Assembly (NCBI GenBank): GCA_013399015.1
Contig: VWZX01002693.1
Coordinates: forward strand, 890,648-954,647
Length of the DNA: 64,000 bases
Direction: 5' to 3'
From: Galbula dea
Lineage: Eukaryota > Chordata > Aves > Piciformes > Galbulidae
Shown here: in pieces, positions 11,716 through 25,002 of the stretch
How the letters are laid out: each line of letters starts with the position of its first letter
How positions within the stretch are numbered: the first letter of the stretch is position 1
The notes under the pieces: generated by a model
The model's input: the letters and a program-made list of their open reading frames with translations, nothing else
The model's database searches: none
What the model was told of the DNA's origin: nothing
Position numbers and translations under genes: made by a program

Positions 11716-14215
11716 TCATGCCACTGCATAAGGACCACAGTGAGCCTTATCTCACCAGCATTTCTGTTCACCTATTTTCAAGAAGACCTGATTTAACTTG
11801 AGTAAATTAAGATTGTTTGCTTGCAAGAAAGGAGACTATCATATGAGAGAAGACTAAAAGAGAAGACTTTGTTCTCTAAACATATTGGGGACAGACCTGT
11901 TTACTTCTGTGACAGTATTTGAACTGTAGCTTAATGTGTTATCACTGCACTGTGACAAGCTGAACCTTTCCAATGTTCTGAAGGGAAGAAGCAATGGCAG
12001 AAAACATTTTTAAGAGTCAGTCAATTCATAAATGGAATTTATATTATCATCTGCAACTATGTGGGCATGGACTTAATGACCCCAAGATGCCCCTTCCAGT
12101 TTTAAGTGTGCATCTCTTTCCTCCCATAAGTCTTCCCAAAGGAAATTCCAGTACAGGCATAAACCACATGCTTCACCCAAACAGGCCATACCCTCTGGCC
12201 TGAAATTAGCAGTGAATGCTTCAACTGGAACCATAAGACTCTTCTGAGCCTACTTCCACCTTCCAGTCTAGTGAACTTTTAAATAATTCACCCTGTATGA
12301 ACTTCTTGCTGCCTAGCCCCTTATGCATTTAATATAGATCTACCTAAAATTTGTTTCTGTACCTCCTGCTTTTCCATCCCTTCACTGTTTTCTTACTTAA
12401 AATATGTATTTGTCCCCTCTTTTTGAACTGTAACAGCATACTCTAGCCTAGTGCTTTCAAGCAGAAGCTTTAGAGGCTGCCAGGAGCATGTTACATGCCT
12501 GTTACCCTAGCACTTCCCCATGCAGCACTGGGGATGTACCACCAGGCTGAGAAGGTGTGGATTCATCTTTGATCATGCCTCACACTCTGCCTTCCTCCTC
12601 TCCCTTTCCTGTTCTTCATAATATACATTTCTGACACAAAAGTTTTCTGAAGTGATGTTTTAGAGATGACCTGCATTTTAGCATTTAAGAAGCCAGTCTA
12701 ACAGCAAGTACATATTTGCTTGTACCTCCCACCTGCAATTTGTTAGTGGTGACACTGGTGCTGCCAAGCTGTAAGCTTGCTCTCCAAAAAGGTTGTATTA
12801 AACTAAATTCCAGATTACATACTTAATGTTACATATCTTCTCCTACATGTTCTAAAAACCCATAAATACTTCTTTTGCTTGGTTAGAGTAAATTTAATCT
12901 AATTTGTTTCTGTGGATTGGGGCTTGCCACTGCATCATCTCTGCTTAACTCATGCCTCATATACCAGATATTACTGTTTTTCAAGATGACTAACAAGAAA
13001 AACACCAAACTTGTGACTCTCCACATCAGTGCAAAGAAAAACCAAAACCCAACCCCAAATATCCAAAACAAAACAAAACAACCCAACTCTTCTGAAACAA
13101 AGTCATAATTCAAGCCTGGAAATTCCAGATTTGAGATTGGTAAAGAAAAAAACCAAGACTTTCTAAATATAAACACAAATTTTCAACAAGAAACTGAGAA
13201 CTTGGGACTGATACAGATCAATAGGGTATGTCTGGAGGTTGCAGTAAGGAGGAATGTACCTGTATGCCATTTTCTAACTGAGTATTAATTCAAAGTTTCT
13301 ACTTGCTCTTTCAAATGCAATTGCAACTAGCTGAAGTCTGAGACACAAATTCAAACATAACCAGGCAGTAACTGAATTCTTAATATGGATGCTTTTCTAT
13401 ACTTGTATCTTTACATTTTAATCTAGACAGAAAAATCAACCTTGATGAGGCACATGCAAATTAAAACTTCATAGTCCTTGATGTATATGATGAATTAAAA
13501 TAAGCCCTAAACCAGCAACCAAATAGGAGCTCTGGGTTTTGGGGTCGTTCTTGTGGTTTTTTGTTCAGGGTTTTTGGTGTTGGTGGGGTTCTTTTTGTTG
13601 TTTTGTTTCTACTGGTTTTGGTTTGTTCTTTTGTTTGTTTTTTTGTTTCTTTGTTTTTGGTTTTTAACACCAATGCTTTAAGAACATCTTCAAAAGACAC
13701 AGGCAAGTCCATTTTGGGCACTTTCTGTGACTAGTTTTCCTCTCAGTGAAAGAGCTGCACCCTCAGACACCAGCACTGACTGATGAGCTCAGGCTGGTAT
13801 TTCTGCCATGAGCACAGGTAGGTGAAAGGACAGAAGAGGTCTATAATCTGAACTACAACAGCTTTTACTCTATTTACAAACTACTTCATGCTCTTAGCTT
13901 CTGTAAATATCTTTCAAATTTCAACTAATTAAGAGCTGAATTCTTCAAATGATCACTCCCACAGCCAGCCAAATCAGGGGACTTTGGGGGGCTTGTTCCC
14001 TGCACAGAATCAAGCAGCCTCTGCAGTAGTTTGACAGACTGAGCCACCCTGGCAGTTAAACTCAAGGGCTCCAAACACAGAAGTCCAACCCATACCTCCA
14101 TTTCTAGCAGATATATAGAATTTAAGAGCAAGCAGGTCCTTCCCATGCACCAATCACCATCACAGGCAAAACAGACTCAACTTGGGGTAAAATTAATCTA
14201 ATTTATTGCCAATCA
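11716..14215. other. Unique intronic sequence with skewed tracts
   Basis: No gene recognised. Includes an A/C-rich patch (13036-13085) and a G/T-rich tract (13528-13668). The part at 11830-12110 vaguely resembles a very decayed CR1 but not well enough to call. Confidence 0.45.
13528..13668. repeat. G/T-rich low-complexity tract
   Basis: The plus strand is almost only G and T (GGGTTTTGGGG, GGTTTTTTG, TTTGTTTG blocks). The lysine/threonine/proline-rich frame across it on the minus strand is compositional. Confidence 0.8.
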
Positions 14216-14281
14216 AGTCACAGAATCACAGAATATTCCTGGTTGGAAAGGACCTTCCAGATCACCAAGTCCAACCAAAGT
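14216..14281 (-). mobile_element. CR1 LINE 3' tail, very short
   Basis: The plus strand reads as the CR1 antisense tail: TCACAGAATCACAGAAT, then GGTTGGAAAGGACCTTCCAGATCACCAAGTCCAACC. Only about 65 bp survive, typical of extreme 5' truncation. Confidence 0.85.
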
Positions 14282-16108
14282 CAGAGTAGGGTAATGAGAA
14301 AATAAACAATATAAATCAATAAACTTCAAACACCTTCTCCCCATCCCCTCCCTTCTTCCCAGGCTCAACTCTATTCCAGATTTTCTCTACATCCTCCCTC
14401 CCAGAGGTGCAGGGGGATAGGGAATGAGAGCTGCAGTCAGTTCATCACATGTTGTCTCTGCCACTCTTTCCTTCTCAGGGAAAAGACTCCTCACACTCTT
14501 CCCCTGTTCCAGCATGTGGTCCCTGCCACGGAGCACAGCTCTCCACAAACTTCTCCAATGTGAGTCCCTCCCACTGCCTACAGTTCTTCAGGAACTGCTC
14601 CAGTGTGGCCCTGTAGTGGCATGCAACAGAGCTCTCACAACACAGTATTGTGTGCTTTGACAGTAACAAACCTAGTTAATGCAGTAGCATAAATAATCCA
14701 TTATTGCCCTCTCACAAAAAAATCAGTGAGTCTTGTTTAATGCCATGTGCTCAGAGGTCAGTGCATCTCACCAGGTCCCCAAAGAAATGCCCTGACGTTG
14801 TGTTGGAAGCATACAGATGTCATGTTTCAGAAAGGGCACCCAAATCAAAAGCAGAATACACACATCCCTTCACACACACACACACACACTCATCTAACTC
14901 CTGCTCAGTGTTATACAAAGGCTGAATTTAAAGGACTTCAACTACAGTGGTCTCAGCTGACCTGTAGCCATGGAAACCTAATGTTACAGCCTGGCAGATT
15001 CTCAAAGATGAAACCTAAAACAAAAAGCAAGGAAGAAATCCCATGCAGCATTTGACTGGATGTCATTTGACCATCCACTGTGAGCTAAATTTACCTTCAC
15101 ATCCTCTAAAAATCTATCAATGGACCTGGGTAAAGATTAAACAGATAAATGCAGCCATCCATTTAGCCAAACACCACAAGAAGCCACACTCCACCCCACA
15201 CTGAACACAAGCTTGTAATAAATCATACTTTGATGGAAGAGAGTTTTGTATGGTCCAGATTTCCTATTGAACAGTTAGATATACCTTGGCCTATAAATTT
15301 TCATTTACATAAGTAGTGGGTTTATGGCTGTACTTGATTTTGAGATATTTTCTCCTGCTCTACATACTCTATGCATTTGCACCAACAGCCTCCAGCCTTC
15401 CCCATCTTATTTCTGTCCTTTTATCCCTCTGTACTTGGATCACAAATATCCCTGTATGACAATTTGCATTTTTTCCATAGCTCCACGATATTCTCCCATC
15501 TTTTTGGCATTAAAATCCAGCAGAGACACTTGAGATGCAGTGATGTATGTGATTCAAAGTGGAGGAGAGAAAGTGATTAAGTTAAGTTTGTTGCATTGTA
15601 TCTTTTGCTTGTGTGCTTTCTGGGGAATTAAAAGTGTGCATTAAGCTAAGCATAACACTTCTGAAAGCATACAATTATTCCTATAGATCTCTTGTGCTTA
15701 GCTTTGGGTTGGTTTTTTTCTTCCTATTTAGTGCAACTTGCAAACATCAATAAAAACCAGAGCACCTAGGAATATCTGAGACACCACTTAAGGTGCTACA
15801 TTGTCACTTATGAACTAGCCTAGTGAAACTTCTGAAGGGCAAAACTAAAACTGATGCTCGTAAGAGCACAAGAGCATGAGCAAAGTACAGCCATCAATCT
15901 TACACAAACACACCAAGCTTTCACAGTCACCAAGACATTTTCTTGATTGTATTACAGCAGGCTACTCTGCTCCAAGCACTAAAAAAACCTGAAGGAGAAC
16001 TTTTGTGTCAGGCTGGAAGCCAGAGGAACAATTGTATCAATTTAGAGTCACTCTGCATGTGCAATATACCAGTACAGAACTTCACCGGTTTAACGTTTCT
16101 AGTTTAAT
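14282..16108. other. Unique intronic sequence
   Basis: No gene recognised. A (CA)n microsatellite lies at 14871-14889. Confidence 0.5.
14871..14889. repeat. (CA)n microsatellite
   Basis: Uninterrupted CA dinucleotide run of about nine units. Confidence 0.95.
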
Positions 16109-16184
16109 GGTGTCCCCTGCCAGGCAGGGGGATTGGAACTAGATGATCTTTAAGGTCCCTTCCAACTCTGATGATTCTATGAAT
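16109..16184 (+). mobile_element. CR1 LINE 3' tail
   Basis: Starts GGTGTCCCCTGCCAGGCAGG, continues GGAACTAGATGATCTTTAAGG and ends GATTCTATGAATG. It is the same tail type as the copies at 21493-21832, 52951-53070 and 55884-56268. It lies immediately before the longer CR1 copy to its right. Confidence 0.93.
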
Positions 16185-16214
16185 GTTTTGTTTTTACAGA
16201 AGAACCCATTAGAT

Positions 16215-18405
16215 AGGTAAGGACTGGAGGCAGTCCAGGCTGTAGTGACCATGCCCTGGTTCAGGTCACAATCTCAGAAAATATAGACCTGGCAAAGAGC
16301 AAAGTCAGGATCCTGAACTTTAGAGAAGTGAATTTCCATCTGTTTAAAGATTAAGTGGATGAGATCCCCTGGGAATCTGTCCTTCGAGACAAAGGTAACC
16401 ATCAGAGCTGGAAACTCTTTAAGAACACTCTTCTTAGAGCCCAAGAGATCTCCATCCCTCTGTGTAAGTAATGAGGCAGGGCAGGAAGGAAACTTCTGGC
16501 TGAGCAAGGACCTGCTCCTCAAACTAAGGGGCAAGAAGCAAATGCACAGGCAGTGGAAGTAGGGACAGGTGGCCTGGGGACAGTACAGGAAAATGGCTAG
16601 GATGTGTAGGGATGAGGTCAGGAAAGCCAAGGAACAGATGGAACAGAACTTGGCAAGGGTTCTAAAGTATATAAAAAAGGCTTTTATAAGACATTAATCA
16701 GAAAAGAAAGGTCAGGGAGAGGGTCCCCCCTCTGATAAACAAGGATGGAGGACTGGTGATACTGGATATGGAGAAGGCTGAGCTGCTCAACGAGTTTTCT
16801 GTTTCAGTCTTCACTGGCAGCCAACCTTCCAGCACCTACCATGTATCAGTACATCTAGGTGAGTGCTGGGAGAGTGAAGGGCCTCCCACTGTAAGTGAAG
16901 AGCAAGTGTAAGCCCACAGGATGACAGTAAACACAGACAAGCCTATGGGACCTGGTGACATACATGGCAGACAGGTGAAGTCCCTGGAGGCTGGAAAAAG
17001 GATAAGATCATCCCCACTTTCAAAAAGGGCAGAAAGGAGGACCCAGAGAACTACAGAGCAGTGAGGCTCACCTCTGTGCCTGGGAAGATCATGGAAGGAA
17101 TTGTCATGCAAGCAATATTAAGGCACATGCAAGACAAAGAGATGATGCTAGAAAGCCAGCACAGATTCATTAAGGACAAATTGTGCCTGACCAACCTGGT
17201 GGCTCTCTGTGATGAAGTGAGTGCAACAGTTAACAAGGGAATACCGACTGATACAGCCTACCTAGATATCTGTAAGGCCTTTGACACAGTCCCACAGGAC
17301 ATCCTTATCTCTAAACTGGAGAGATATGGGTTTGAAGGGTGGACCACTAGATGGATAAGAAATTGGCTGAAAGGACATAGCCAGAGAGTTGTGGTCAATG
17401 GCTCTATGTGTAGATGGAGACCGGTGGAGAGTGGCATCCTTCAGGGCTCTGTCCTGGGACTGGTGCTCTTCAACATCTTGATCAATGCCATAGACAGTGG
17501 GACTGAGTGCACCCTCAGCAAGTCTGCAGATGCCACAAAGCTGAGTGGTGTAGCTGACAGCAGAAGGACAGGTGATGCCATCCAGAGGGACTTGGACAAA
17601 CTTGAAAAAAGTGGGTCCATCAGAACCATATGAGGTTTAACAAGTCCAAGTGTAAGGCTTGGGCAATCCTAGGCATAAGTACAGCCTAGGAGATAAACTC
17701 ATTGAGAGCAGCCCTGCAGAGAAGGACTTGGGAGTCATGGTAGATGAAAAGCTGGATACAAGCCAGCAATGGGCACTTGCAGCCCAGAAAGCCAACAGTA
17801 TCCTGGGCTGCATCAGGAGAGGAATGACCAGCAGGTCAAAGGAGGTGATTGTGCCTCTCTGCTATGCCCTCCTGAGACCCCACCTGGAGTACTGCATCCA
17901 GTTCTGGGGTCCTCAGCATAACACAGACATGGACCTTTTGGAAAGGTCTGGAGGAGGGCCACGAAGATGATCAGAGGACTGAAGCACCTACCCTATGAGG
18001 ATAGGCTGAAAGAACTGGGGTTATTCAGCCTGGAGAAGAGAAGGATTCCAGGGGACCTTATAGCAGCCTCTGAATACCTAAAGGGGCTCTTGTGTAAGGG
18101 CAGGTGAGACACACTTTACCTGGGTAGAAAGCAACAGGACAAGGGGAAACAACTTCAACCTGAAGGAGGGAAGATTTAATTAGATCTTAGGAAAAAATTC
18201 TTTACCCAGAGGGTGGTGAGAGACTGGAACAGGTTGGGCAGAGAGGCTGTGGCTGCCCCATCCCTGGCTGTGTTCAAGGCCAGGTTGGATGTGGTCCTGG
18301 GCAACCTGGTCTAGTGGGTGCCATTCCTGCCCATGGCAGGGAGGTTGGATCTAAATGATCTTTAAAGTCTGTTCCAAACCAGGCCATTCTATGAATCTAT
18401 GAATA
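16215..18405 (+). mobile_element. Long CR1 LINE copy (~2.2 kb) with decayed ORF2
   Basis: The longest CR1 in the window. It runs from the endonuclease end ('GTAGTGACCATGCCCTGG') through the reverse transcriptase to a terminal ATTCTATGAATCTATGAAT. It is 5' truncated and mutated; see the ORF2 remnant entry. The 3' tail reads CATGGCAGGGAGGTTGGATCTAAATGATC before the octamers. Confidence 0.95.
17061..17970 (+). pseudogene. CR1 ORF2 reverse-transcriptase remnant, dead
   Basis: Two frames carry adjacent parts of one protein. At 17061-17633 (190 codons) are RT fingers/palm, with palm motif A as Y-L-D-I-C-K-A-F-D-T-V (Asp at residues 69 and 75) and the L-Q-G-S-V-L-G block. At 17659-17970 follows the thumb/C-terminal part (E-K-D-L-G-V-M-V-D-E-K-L, A-N-S-I-L-G-C-I-R-R). 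A stop and frame change between 17630 and 17660 separate them. The catalytic F/Y-A-D-D box is S-A-D-A (17523-17534), losing one essential aspartate. It also lacks the N-terminal endonuclease. It cannot encode active enzyme. Confidence 0.92.
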
Positions 18406-21400
18406 GAGAAGTTACAGATGCAACATACAAAGCAGGTATTGGGCCACAGTGGTCTCAGTGGAAGAGTTTCCACCTTATAATGAGACCCAATTAAGTTTCC
18501 CAGCAACAGAAGTTCTCAGGGACTTCCCTGTTTATTTAGCATGCTTAATGATAACAATAAAAATACATAAAAAGAATCTCCACTGTTTGCAATGGTGAAA
18601 CTTAACTGACAGGTTTATATGAGTGAGGATTCACACTGCTACAAAAATGGAATACTTTCAAAGATCAGCAAAAGGAATTAAGACAAAAAGATAAGTTCTC
18701 ACAGGGACTTAGAAACCCAAAGCAAGCAAGTAAAACCTCAGCAGAAAAGGTGATTTGATTTCAATTGGCAGAAGATACAAATCACCTGACTTCCACTAAG
18801 GACAGCACTGCTTACAAGAAACAATTTGACATCCAAGTAATTCTGAAAGAAGAGTACAGTACATGAGGAAACCACCATCTTTCTTCACTTTCTGAAGTTT
18901 TACAATGACTACCAAACAGACACAAAAGACTTTAGTCTTAGTCAAATAAATACCTGGGGGGGGGTGGGAGAGAATCCTGTTTGACTGATGTAGACAACTT
19001 AATTGGAAGAGCTGTTAAAATGACCTTCCAAGTGATGAGGTGTAATTAGGATGCCCCACTTTCACAGCATGTAAATTAATTAAAGCAAGAAAGGCTACTG
19101 GACAGCTTCCTTAGTGCTTGAAACACCCAATGGTGTTTTTGAAACCATCTATGACGGGGCCACATAGTCCATCACAGAAAAAATACTCTTAAGAGGACAA
19201 TTCAAGAGCACACAATTAGCTGGAAACAGTGCATCCTGAGAGCAGCCTGATGTGCCTCTTCATTACCTTGCCTGATTAGGCAAGGCTCTAAGAGCTGTAC
19301 TAAACCACAGGAATAAGACAGCATGATTCTCAGGGACTGGGAGGAGAAGAAAGGGAAGGGAGGAGAAAAAGTAGTGAGGGCATGAAAAAGTAGTCAGGCA
19401 TCAGTTTCCTCAAACTGTAGAAAAGTGCAACAAGTCTGAAGCATGGGGATGCTTGTAAGGATAAGAGTCTTCAAAGTGGCAGGTCCACTATTGGCAACAA
19501 GTCAGGTGATAGGAGGAAAAAAGGCTCAAGAAGTTGAGAGACAGACCATGCTGGTGCAGAAACCATTGTTGTGCAGTGGTATGCTCTGCTTCACCAAGTT
19601 CCAACTCAAAACATCATCTAACTTACTTTTTCAATATAAAAATGCTGACAGCAGCAGTAAGGAATATCAGGCATGGAGGAAATAAGTTACACACTTCATG
19701 AAAATACAGTGATCAGGACTCCACTCACACCACTATGTTTTCTCTCCCCCTTAAAATGCTTCCACTGCACAGTGATAGACACAGGATAGTTTCATTACTG
19801 TGGCAAAAATGCTTCTGCTCCACTGAAGGCTGTGAAGGTACTACATGAAGAGCACAAAAGAGGATATTTTCATATGCATGCCTTGCCATTGGTATGTAAA
19901 AAAAAAAAAAAAAAAAAATCACAACTCAAACATATTTTTAGCCCACATAAAACTACCCATTGGACAACAGCGGGTAACAGCTAAATGAATGAACTTTTGT
20001 AATGGGCCTGCCTCTCTCCCCAGGCATTTAGGGACATTGTTCAGAGAAGGAAAAAACCAACAACTCCAGATGAAACTATATTTCTTTCTCCTCTAGTCAT
20101 TTTCTTGCAGTAGATCCCTATTACACACCTACAGCTGGGTAACACTATTCCTATACAGATAAATCAAAGAGAAATCATTCACAACTGGCCTTGGATTTGG
20201 TCAAAAGTAGGTTTTGACTCTGTGATACCTTTCTATGTAAAGAACAGAGGTGCAACATATAAAACTTTGAAGAAAAAACAATTTCTTCACTATTTACCCA
20301 AAAAGGAGAAGTCACTTGAGGAGTGATTCCTGAGAGGCCTAACCCAGCTGTGTCACTTGCCAAGGTCTTTAAGAAGCTCTGCTGCTGGCTGAGGCAGAAT
20401 TGAAGCTTGTCTTTCCATGGTTTGGGCAACCCCTTACATGTGATCATGGAAACAATCTTGTATCTACCCTTGAGCTGATACAAGAGAATTGCCCAAGCAT
20501 TTTGCCACTGTGCCTTAGTACTTCTGATGATGGCAATCAGCTAAGAAATTCAGAGTTACAAAAAAGGAACATGGTTATTCTGGGGAAAAAAAAAGCATCT
20601 GTAACTACAGGCAAAGGCCAAGTTAAGAAGTCTCTACCCTCACTCCCAGAGATGCTCTCCAGCCAAGGAACAGACTGCTCCATTTGCTTGGGAGAGGCAG
20701 AGTAAGACCTCTTCATGCCCTCTGACATCAAGACAAAAGGACAACTGACAGATGAGATTTTCAGCCCACTGTGATGAAATATGCAACACCACAGATCTAG
20801 CTGTTTTCTCCAGGGAACACTATGAAACTGCTCAGAGCAGCTCCCATCTGCAACACCATCCTACAGCTCTGCCAGCTCTAGCCTCACTGCCCTCCCATCA
20901 GGCCAGCCACTGTCTTTTGACCATAAAGTGAATGATGTCCTTCATAACTGCAGCAGGGTTCTTCCCCCACACCCTCCAACATCTAAAGCCAACCACAGAA
21001 GAACATGTCCCAAGGCACATTGCACATAGTCTGGGTCACAGATTGTGAGCACAGCTGTAGCAAATCCCCCTCTCTGGGTACAGTATCCTAAGTCTGAAAT
21101 GGCCTTAGATAGAACACCAGCAAAAATCTTTCACAATTGCATCCAGACCAAATGCTTCTCCTGGTAGAGTTCTTGACTTCAAGAACATAGGTTTTGCTCT
21201 CTGACATTCTGACTTTGCTATGCTATGAAAATCTCCAAACACAGATTAGGCAAATGGATCTGGAAGTTCAACAATAACAGAGATTTGATAACAAGTTTCT
21301 GTGGTGTAGCTCACTACTGGTTTACCTTCCAATCACAACTTGTGTTGCTGCAAAAGAAGCAGTCTGCAGAAATGTTGATCTGTAGGCAGCAGTTCATAAA

Positions 21401-21492
21401 ATTCTCTAGTAGAGCTTGCTTTCCTTGCATTGGAACTTTTTGAGGAATAAAGTAAAACAACTTGCATGTCCTAACATCAGAGAGTTTAAAAC
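18406..21492. other. Unique intronic sequence
   Basis: No gene recognised. It includes a G run near 18957-18962 and an A21 run at 19898-19918. Confidence 0.5.
19898..19918. repeat. A21 homopolymer
   Basis: Twenty-one consecutive A residues. It could be a simple repeat or the tail of a processed insertion, but the sequence before it shows no recognisable transcript and I saw no flanking target duplication. Confidence 0.9.
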
Positions 21493-21832
21493 ATAGGGTC
21501 ATAGCATTGTCAGAGTTGGGAGGGACCTCAGAGATCATCTAGTTCCAACCCCCCTGCCTGGCAGGGACACCAGGCACTAGATCAGGTTGCCCAGGGACCC
21601 ATCAAGCCTTGTCTTAAAAGCTTCCAGGGATGAAGCTTCCACAACCTCTCTGGGCAACCTGTTCCACTGTCTAACCACCCTCAGAGTGAAGAGCTTCCTC
21701 CTAATATCCAGCCTAAATCTCCCCTCCTCTAGCTTACATCCATTTCCCCTGGTTCTATCACTACCTGACCTCCTAAAAAGTCCCTCCCCAGCTTTCTTGT
21801 AGGCCCCCTTCAGATACTGCTCAGTCAGGATG
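21493..21832 (-). mobile_element. CR1 LINE 3' part with ORF2 C-terminus
   Basis: The plus strand shows the antisense tail (GTTGGGAGGGACCTCAGAGATCATCTAG, CCCCCCTGCCTGGCAGGGACACC) and then the ORF2 end. On the minus strand that end reads G-R-F-R-L-D-I-R-R-K, then V-V-R-Q-W-N-R-L-P-R-E-V-V, the conserved CR1 C-terminus. The terminal octamers are eroded (TCATAGCAT). Confidence 0.95.
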
Positions 21833-24029
21833 CCTAAACAGACATGAAAGGGTTTGGAAAGAATCATTTCTATGTTCCCTTAGTGAGACACAAGAAATGG
21901 AGATGGCAGTGCCTGGATCATCAGCAGCTGTGGCACTGCTCTCTTCTACTCTGTATTCTGGGAAAAAAAGAGTTGCCAACAAAATGTTTTATGTCATTGA
22001 TTTTTAAATTACAAAATACTTTCATAACTGATCATCAGGAGAAATTTATAATGAAAAATAGACTTTAATAATACTCACTACACACAGAACCATAAGATTT
22101 TATTGGTAATAAAAGCCTTAATTACAGACTCAATTACTGATAGACATAAATGAAGTATAGTTCTATCATTTTTATATGCAGTGCAAAATACAAACTAGAA
22201 AGCAAAGAAACTATTCTGGGCTTTTATTGCCTAATGACAGTAAGAGATTATTTTTATTATTTATGGAAAAGAGTTCTACAACAGCTCTCATTCCCTCTGC
22301 TTTTCCTTCCTTCACCTTTCACTTAGCTTTTCCATCTCCATCCAATTTGTCTTTTCATCCAGTTTTTTACAGGATCCTTAATTTCTTTCATTCTGTCACT
22401 TTAGATGATGACAGGAATGACTTCCATAGAGTTTTCTACCTGGCCAGAAGTAAGGCAGACAGTTACTGCTCCTCCAGTCTATCCTGTACCAGCACTGCCT
22501 CAGATGCAGCAGCAGAAGCTAGTGGGACAACCCCACGTGGCCAGAATGAGAAGGTGATGGTGATGCTGCTGAACTGCAGAAATCCAAAGGCCTCCTCTCA
22601 TCTCTACAAAGGGCAGAGCTAACTCTTAAGTGCCCCTCCTGTCCAGAAGGACACAGGACTTTGAGAAAGAGTCTTGTAACTATCCAACCACTTCTGTATA
22701 GCTCAGGCACCTCTGACCTGATATTCAACAAAGCAGCAACAGGAGGAAAACAGTAGGAGGAAAATCAGCTCATTAAAAATGCAGTTGTGCAGTATCTCCA
22801 CAAATCAGCTCCTAGCACAGCCTTACACTCAGGCAGCTATCATCACACCACACCAGAGTGCTGTGCTCATTTCAGGATACTTGTACGGCCCCAGGCAGCA
22901 CTTAGCACCCTAGAAAACCACTGCCAGGAAAACCTTGTCCTATCCTGTAATCCCCTACTCAAAGAGTTTGTTAAACCATCTATGTGATTTGGATTCCCTG
23001 CTGCAGTTTGGACAGAGAGCTGGGGCAACTTGAGAAGATTTGCATGATCTTGGAGACCAGAGAAAAAACAGCCCCACTAAATTTAGATATTGAAACCTGA
23101 ATGAGCATCGAGCCAGTCAGGGTAGCAGAGGCTGCTATTCTTAGCACCACTTCCAGTTAAATAAAGATTTCTGGGTAAACAAAGATCAAGAAATGCTTTC
23201 ATTTTCACTAATGCTGCAATCTGCAGATGGCAGTCGAGTTCCCCAGTGAAGACCCAGGAAGCAAAAAACCCAACAAAATTCTATAGCTTAGAACAACTGA
23301 TCATTGCCACAGAGGTTCAAATAAATGTTATTTATCACTTTTAAAAAGAGAGGAGCAGTCTGGCCACTTTAAGCCAGTTACAAAAAAGAATAAATCATAC
23401 TGAGACAGAAAATGCAGTTAACAAGAGCCTCACCAGTGCCCATGAAACTCTCTTTGAAAAACAGGAGGCCAAAATACACAGGTCTTTGAACAAAGAGTAA
23501 CAAGTAGGTGTGGTAAATAGCTATAAAATTAACATATAGCAAGAATTATTTTTTCTGAATTAGAAATGCACAAAAACTCAACAGACACAGTAAATAGTTT
23601 CAGCAGAATATACAGTACTCACAGAGAAATAAATAAAAATATTATAAACAATGTACACCACCACCAATTTCACTGAAAATTAATTTTACCCTGAGCAAAA
23701 TAACTGAGGAATACAAACAAACTGAACAGTCTACTGGTAAATAATGCCTGCACTTGTGGTCCCCCTAGCAGGGCAACTTGATCCAGCCATTTTTGATAGC
23801 TGCAGTTCCAGATATTAGGAACTTCAAAAAAACCCCATGAGGATTAAATTGTACATCAGATCTTTTGTTTTCCAAATACTTCAATGAAAAAAGCTATGCA
23901 TGTTTGTGCAATCCTGACAGGACATGCTGCCATCCAGCAGAGAAGCAAGAGAAACAAGGCCTGCAGAAGCTTCCAGAAGTACAATCATAGAAGAGAGTCA
24001 ATAAGCAAACAATGATGCTAGAACGTTTG
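21833..24029. other. Unique intronic sequence
   Basis: No gene or element recognised; the 148-codon plus-strand frame at 22176-22622 (serine-rich) has no domain I recognise and no splice context. Confidence 0.45.
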
Positions 24030-25002
24030 GCTCACCAAGACACTCTCCATCATTTACAAGTGGTTCTGGCAGGTCCCAGCTGACTGGATGTCAGCATTTG
24101 TGACACCCATCTACAAGAAGGGCCTCAGTAAGTTTGCAGGCTAAATCAAGTGGGGCAGGGGTGTTGATCTGTTTGAGGGCAGGAAGGCTCTACAGAAGGA
24201 TCTGGACAGCCTGGATCAGTGGGCCACAGCCACCTGTATGAGGCTCAACAAGCCCAAGTGCCAGGTCTTGCACTTCAGTCACATTAACTCCACGCAACAC
24301 TACAGGCTTGGGGTTGAGTAGCTGGAAAGATGCCTTTTGATAATAGAATTGGCAGAAAAGGACCTAGGGCTGCTGGTTGACAGCCAGCTGAACATGAGCC
24401 AGTAGCATGCCCAGGTGGCCAAGAAGGACAACAGCACCCTGGCTTGTATCAGAAATAGTGTGGTCAGCAGGACTAGGGAAGTGATTGTCCCTCTGTATTC
24501 AGCAGTGGTGAGGCTGCACCTCATATATACTGTGTTCACTTTTGGGCCCCTCACCACAGAGAAGACACTGAGTTGCTGTGGTGTGTCTGAAGAAGGGCAA
24601 TGAAGTTGGTGAAGAGTCTAGAGCACAAGTCTTATGAGGAGTGGCCAAGGGAACTAGAGTTGTTTAGTCCTCTGCAACCAGCTGTAGAGGAGGCTGTAGC
24701 AAGGCAGTGGTCAATCTGTTCTCCCATGTAACAAGCAACTGGACAAGAGGAAACAAGTCTCAAGCTGCACCAGAGGAGGTTCACTTTGGATATTATGAAA
24801 AATTCCTTCAGCAGAAGTGTTGTTAAACATTGGAACAGGCTGCCCAGGGAAGCAGCTGAGAAACCACCCCTGGAGGTATTGAAAAGGTGTATGATGTGGT
24901 GCTTAGTGATAAGGTTTAATGGTGGACTTGGCAGCTCTAGTTTAACAGTTGGACTTAATGATCTTAAAAGTCTTTTCCAACCTAAATAATTCTATTATTC
25001 TA
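24030..25002 (+). mobile_element. CR1 LINE copy with a large internal deletion
   Basis: Begins in the RT N-terminal region (GACACTCTCCATCATTTACA, GTGACACCCATCTACAAGAAG). At about 24124-24130 it jumps directly to the segment just after the catalytic box (AGTAAGTTTGCAGGCT), so most of the RT palm is missing. The remainder continues through the ORF2 C-terminus (H-W-N-R-L-P-R-E) to a tail ending CAACCTAAATAATTCTATTATTCTAC. The tail differs from the other copies, suggesting a separate, probably older subfamily. Confidence 0.9.

Noticed and set aside
11830..12110. Possible very decayed CR1 ending at 'GGACTTAATGACCCC..CCCTTCCAG'
   Set aside because: Only the last ~35 bases resemble a CR1 tail and no terminal octamers are present; needs a profile search.
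16274..16630. 118-codon minus-strand frame
   Set aside because: Lies antisense inside the long CR1 copy.
19720..19918. A21 run considered as the tail of a processed pseudogene
   Set aside because: No recognisable coding or RNA sequence upstream and no flanking duplication seen.
22176..22622. 148-codon plus-strand frame
   Set aside because: Serine-rich with no recognisable domain or splice context; length is within chance for 64 kb.
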